From Solea solea (taxonomy: Eukaryota > Chordata > Actinopteri > Pleuronectiformes > Soleidae): a DNA stretch of 64,000 bases. The stretch's first letter is position 1. Every line of letters begins with the position of its first letter. The translations under genes were made by a program, and so were the position numbers. Below are positions 59,621-64,000 of the stretch, in pieces. Under the pieces are notes generated by a model that did not search any database, was not told the origin of the DNA, and worked only from the letters and a program-made list of their open reading frames with translations. Location of the stretch: positions 8,687,698-8,751,697 of the forward strand of contig NC_081140.1 of assembly GCF_958295425.1 (NCBI RefSeq). The letters run 5' to 3'.

Positions 59621-62128
59621 GTGTGTGTGTGTGTATAATGTTGTCTGCCTTGTGTATAGACTCTGCTCTGGAAGGACTGTAAAATGGTAGGCACTAATAC
59701 ATTTGACATTTTGAGTGGCGTGTACAGAGACAGGCAACACAGTCAACACCTACATCCTCAATTTTTCTGTCACTTGATTTCTTTCTCTCTACAAGCATGG
59801 AGGAGAAAAGGTCCATACATGGGGCCGGATGTGTGATAATAAATGAGAGGAGAGGAAGCAGAAAATGGGGGAATCGGTGGAGTGATGAGGAACGATGAGG
59901 TCACTGCTAATAGATTTAGCAATAGGGGGGAGAAGGTGACGAGGACATAATCTTGATCTGCGCAGGACCGTGGGTGTATGTGTGTTTGCATGAATTAAAC
60001 GTACATCTGGAGTGCATGGTTTAGTGATGTCATTAGCGGCCGAGCCAAAATATGATGATCTAAGAGAATTATCAGTATCTGTGTAAGATATCCGGCTTTA
60101 TCAAATACCTACTTGACACAGGAGTCACAACTGCGTTTTATCGTGCTGTCTCCATCTGACGCTCTCACTTTCACAGCCATGCACGAACACACACACACAC
60201 GCACACTCACAGACTCAATAATCCATTCAGTCATTGTTAATCCCGCTGGGTGCTACCTGACAGTCATGTCACTGAGGTGCCGATGTCATACCTGTCTGTA
60301 TTTTTGCTGTTGTGACCCACTCAGACCCACACGCACGCACACGTGCACACAAAAATAAAATCAGGGAGAATGAAAGTGCTCTGCCTTGAACGCCAACTGG
60401 ATTTCTTTCTCAAAACACCATTAATGTCACCAGTGGCATGTTGTTGCCATGTTTTCTGTTGTATTAATTTGACTAAGTGCATAAGAGGAGAGCGGCGGAA
60501 AGAAAAGACACGGTCGTACACACTCGAGGATTTCCACAGCAGTCGTGTACCATTTACCAAAGAACCACTGCAGTGAAGTGAAGAACCTTTTTCCCTCAAA
60601 CGAGAGTTTCTGCGAGAGCACGTCATTTTATTACAGTTGTGATTACAGATATGAGGCTCTTTCAGATATGTGCTTTCAAGATCACAGGTGTCAACATAAA
60701 CGGTACCCCATTTTACATTTTATTCAGGGTAAAAATAATGTAATGCACAGTTTTAGATGAGAAGCTGTTCACTTTCTCAGGTGGAGATGCTCAAATCCCA
60801 GTTGTAACAGAAGCATTTGCGAGGTACAGCTTTACAGTTTGCTACATTATAATGAGCTGCACTATATGCAAATTATTCCCTGCGTTATTTGTTAATGTCA
60901 AACGCAAACCAATTTACTAAAGTGACTTGGTGATATACAGCAAGACACGATTGTTAAAGGTTACATCAAATGTGGTCATTATTTCAAATCTGACAGTTTA
61001 TTACAATGCTGCTCCGACAATCATGTAAAATGAACACATTAAACTGTGTCATGACGCTGCTTTGACTGATTAGGTCCAAACGTTTCCTAGCAACAAATAC
61101 AACTCAGTGTGACGTTGCTTCTATTTGAACATCGAGACCTCTACAAGTATCTATCACTAGTTTGTATGGGACAACCTTAGGGATGGATTTACAAATAGCC
61201 AGTGCCACCCGATGAGTAGTTGTTCCTGAAAAATGCATGTTAAAAATGTTCCCCCTGAGACCAGAGGTTATAGTGTGACAGCATGTGTAGAGAAATCCAC
61301 AGATTTAAAACATGAGACATGAAAAGCAGATTTTAAATGGAAACATGATTAAGAGATACTAGAGTCAAAGATGGGAGGAAATGGAACACAAGCAGCCTGG
61401 GAGGGATCATGGAAAAATACAGAACTAAAAACTAAAAGAGAAAAGGCAACAGCAAATAAAATTGAGTGACAGATGAAAAGATACTGAGTGCTAAAATATA
61501 GTAGAGAAGACAGCAGATGGTGGGGATTATTCTGGACTAAAATACTCTGGGATCTAAAGAGGGAAGGCCACAGACAGAAACCATTACAGACTCCATCTGC
61601 CAGAAATAGAAATACAAAAAAGAAGGACGTGGCTCCATCATGATCATAAAATGCTGCATAGATGGCAAAGAAAATAAACAAAAAAAAACTATGTATTTGA
61701 CATTCTAAACAGCAGCTGGTTTACAAAGTAGAGAGACGACCTGTCCAGTCATAGGGTTCCACATTCAGAACACACAGCATGAGATTTTAACTAAAAACAA
61801 CCACTGGCATCTCACAAAAAGGCCTTTGTGTGGGGACATATTTTGTGCCATAAACACACATCAGTTGCCAGGTAGTTGTTAGTTTCTTTTGCTTTGTTTT
61901 TGCAGAAAGTGTAACTGTGCTGAGCATTTTAGAAGGTGTCCTGTGTGAAGACAAAAGATTCTTTAAGAAAACCTGAATCCAGATTTTAAATTCTCACTTA
62001 ATTCAGGAGAATAATCTAATCTAATAATAATCTAATAACTGTGGGCATGAGTGGACAGCAAAAGTAAAAACAAGGACAAATTAGAAAGTGTTGAACACAT
62101 TTTGAAGGATGAAGAATTTAACTTTTAC
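59621..62128. other. Intronic stretch without recognised gene
   Basis: Short CA runs (60185-60200, 60330-60350). No mobile element or exon recognised. Confidence 0.5.
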
Positions 62129-62158
62129 CTTTCCCTGTGTGTAGATCAAACCATGAAC
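62129..62158 (-). other. Candidate 30-nt microexon in igsf11 intron 1
   Basis: On the minus strand a pyrimidine tract CTTCTCTTTTTTTTGCAG is followed by 30 nt and then a GTAAAA donor. Thirty is a multiple of three, and in the phase needed by the exon at 11286-11449 it is open (SWFDLHTGK plus split codons). No family similarity was recognised, it has no start codon in that frame, and chance pairing of splice signals in 50 kb is likely. Confidence 0.15.
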
Positions 62159-63639
62159 CTGCAAAAAAAAGAGAAGAAAGCCTAATTAGTGATGTGTTGT
62201 AAGGGGACATTAGCGAGGCTGTGCTTCCATGCTAATGAAGCATTTAAATAAAAAAAAAATCAGCATTTTCTTCTCTCTGAAGGCGCAGAACATGTGCCAC
62301 GCTCAGCTCCACTGTAATTGCCTATTGAGCCACATCACTCAAGACCTGCATACTTTTGTGAGAACATTGTTGTCTCAACACTGATGTTGCAAAATTATTG
62401 ATTGTGTGTGTATGTGTGTGGGTATGTGTGTGTGTGTGTGTGTGTTATTGACTAATTATCCCCGCTGACAGGGAGCAGTTAATTAAATCCTTCCTGGGCA
62501 GCGAGCGTGAAGTAATTATTGTGCATGGATGCATATCTACAATAAGTCAACACTCACATGTGCTAAAAACATGCCACATATGAAGAAGCTTCATTGTCAA
62601 CACACATAGATACAACTTCCCTGCAACCATGCACTCTTCTTCATGTTTAAGATTTTTCTGCATCTCTGATGGCGCCAACTGAATGCAACTCCACTTGCAC
62701 CTGACATTGTGCCGTCTTCACTGCCGTCATCATTACAATTAGCAGCAACATGCTCCGAGAGGGACGCAGCAGCATGGGAGCAGCAGAGCACGTCTTCCAT
62801 CCTACGGTGAGGTCACAAACATCATTGCAGTGCAAAACATGATTCATTTTATTTCCCCTCTGTGCCCAGAGCTTTGGTAATGCTCAGTGGCCACCTGGGA
62901 CATTAAAGGAAATACTTGGTGAGTACATTTGCATCTTCATTTTGATATAGACTAAATAATTCATTCCCTGGGAATTTAAATAAATGATTTATATGCCTCT
63001 CAGTGCCAACCTATATGCCCACCAACACTACCAGTGGCAAATTCCCCCAAACAACTTTCCCTCCCCCGCCATTTCCCCAAAGCCACTCTGTCCTCAATTG
63101 CTGCTCTGCAGTCCAGAGCCGACGCGCTGGAACAAACAGCTCATGTCTGCTGGATGAAAGATCTGTGTCTGGTGGGTTTGTACACGTGCTAACAGATGCC
63201 TGCTACATCTCCTGTCTGATAACAAGAGCTGCTCAGTAGGTGGGTCCACCACTGGCTGTGGACTGCTCAGTGACAATTGTGATAATCTGCACAGAGTGTT
63301 TGAGAATCTTCACCTTTAAGGATGAGCCAATACATTGCTCAGTATCAACAATTGTCTGATATTGGCTAAAGTCACTCAATCGGCGATCTGTCCAGGACAT
63401 GAGAAAAGGCATCGCAGTTGGAGCATTTTCTTTTCTAAATGGTTATAGCTAGCTCAGGGCAGGGGGGATGGATTTGTGAATATGTCAAATATTGTATTTT
63501 TCAGTTCCAGATACCTGGTGACTAAATGTTTTGTGTCTTTGTAGATTCACTGTGATCTGTAAATTGTATACGTGTAAATGAAATATTTTGGAAAAAATTT
63601 GGATTTCTTGTTGTTTATCCATTATTATGAGATTATTTT
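62159..63639. other. Intronic stretch without recognised gene
   Basis: A (TG)n tract at 62403-62446. The repeat-poor 62455-62530 (GCAGTTAATTAAATCC, GAAGTAATTATTGTGCATGG) looks like candidate non-coding regulatory sequence. No exon recognised. Confidence 0.5.
62403..62446. repeat. Imperfect (TG)n microsatellite
   Basis: About 20 TG units with TA and GG interruptions. Confidence 0.9.
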
Positions 63640-63711
63640 ACTGGTCCGGCCCACTTGAGTTCAAATTGTGCTCTATGTGGCCCCTGAACTATAATGACTT
63701 TGACCCCCCTG
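63640..63711. mobile_element. hAT-like element, right-end fragment
   Basis: TCCGGCCCACTTGAGTTCAA, CTATGTGGCCCCTGAAC and TGACTTTGACCCCCCTG resemble the right end of hAT-like fish elements (reverse complement starts CAGGGGGGTCAAAGTCA). Confidence 0.5.
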
Positions 63712-64000
63712 AGCTAGGTGGCATATCAGACATAAAAAACGTGCTATTGAGGCATTCCCCATTTGCCTTCTATGAAATTGCTTTGAATGTTACCATCAGG
63801 GATAAAAGCCTACAGGTAACTTTTCATGGATTCTGATAAAACACTCCTTTTAAAGGTCTATATTTGGATTACAGTGGCGTGCCAAGACTCTGGACTTAGT
63901 GAAGTCAGATGTGCTGCGGTGTCAGGGCAGTAAATACACAATGTTTGATATACTGCACAATTTCAGCCAGTCTTTTTTCTCTCCCTCCATGCAAAAACAC
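63712..64000. other. Right edge, nothing recognised
   Basis: AT-rich sequence with no gene or repeat that I can support. The igsf11 signal-peptide exon is expected beyond this edge. Confidence 0.5.

Larger units (their letters stand above)
11450..64000 (-). other. igsf11 intron 1 (partial, at least 52.5 kb)
   Basis: Upstream of the first V-domain exon nothing else in the window gives a credible signal-peptide exon ending in phase 1 before a GT donor. I therefore read the rest of the window as one very long first intron, possibly with unrecognised 5' exons. The mammalian gene also has a very large first intron. A nested or neighbouring gene on either strand was looked for and not recognised. 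Confidence 0.6.

Overview
The window is vertebrate nuclear DNA, most probably from a ray-finned (teleost) fish. Coding sequence is sparse and split by GT-AG introns. The spacer is full of CA/TG microsatellites and of repeat types familiar from fish genomes: Tc1-like remnants with a recognisable transposase start, hAT- and piggyBac-like miniature elements, a tRNA-headed SINE-like family, and LINE 3' ends. No bacterial-style operon, rRNA or CRISPR array is visible. I cannot name the species.

One gene is recognised with confidence: igsf11 (immunoglobulin superfamily member 11, BT-IgSF), on the minus strand. Five consecutive coding exons were placed by protein similarity and by splice sites whose phases all agree: 11286-11449 and 3294-3501 (together the V-type Ig domain), 2694-2849 and 1092-1214 (together the C2-type Ig domain), and 34-181 (stalk, membrane span, start of the cytoplasmic tail). 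They give about 265 complete codons. The signal-peptide exon was not found and is probably beyond position 64000 or too short to recognise. The cytoplasmic-tail exon(s) lie off the left edge.

Layout: 1-3501 is a compact cluster of four exons with short introns. 3502-11285 is a 7.8-kb intron holding a hAT-like element, two SINE-like fragments, satellite-like CCTAA-rich repeats and microsatellites. 11450-64000 is at least 52.5 kb of one giant first intron. It carries four Tc1-like remnants, three copies of a piggyBac-like miniature family (one nested in a hAT-like element), LINE 3' ends near 57.3 kb and 59.4 kb, and a local direct duplication near 31.5/32.0 kb. Several stretches without recognised repeats look like candidate regulatory DNA.

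I found no convincing new multi-gene system. The observations most worth following are two adjacent perfect hairpins inside the 444-bp intron between the Ig-domain exons, a 30-nt in-phase microexon candidate at 62129-62158, the nested transposon at 36.7-37.4 kb, and a duplicated homeodomain-like motif at 46.6-46.8 kb.
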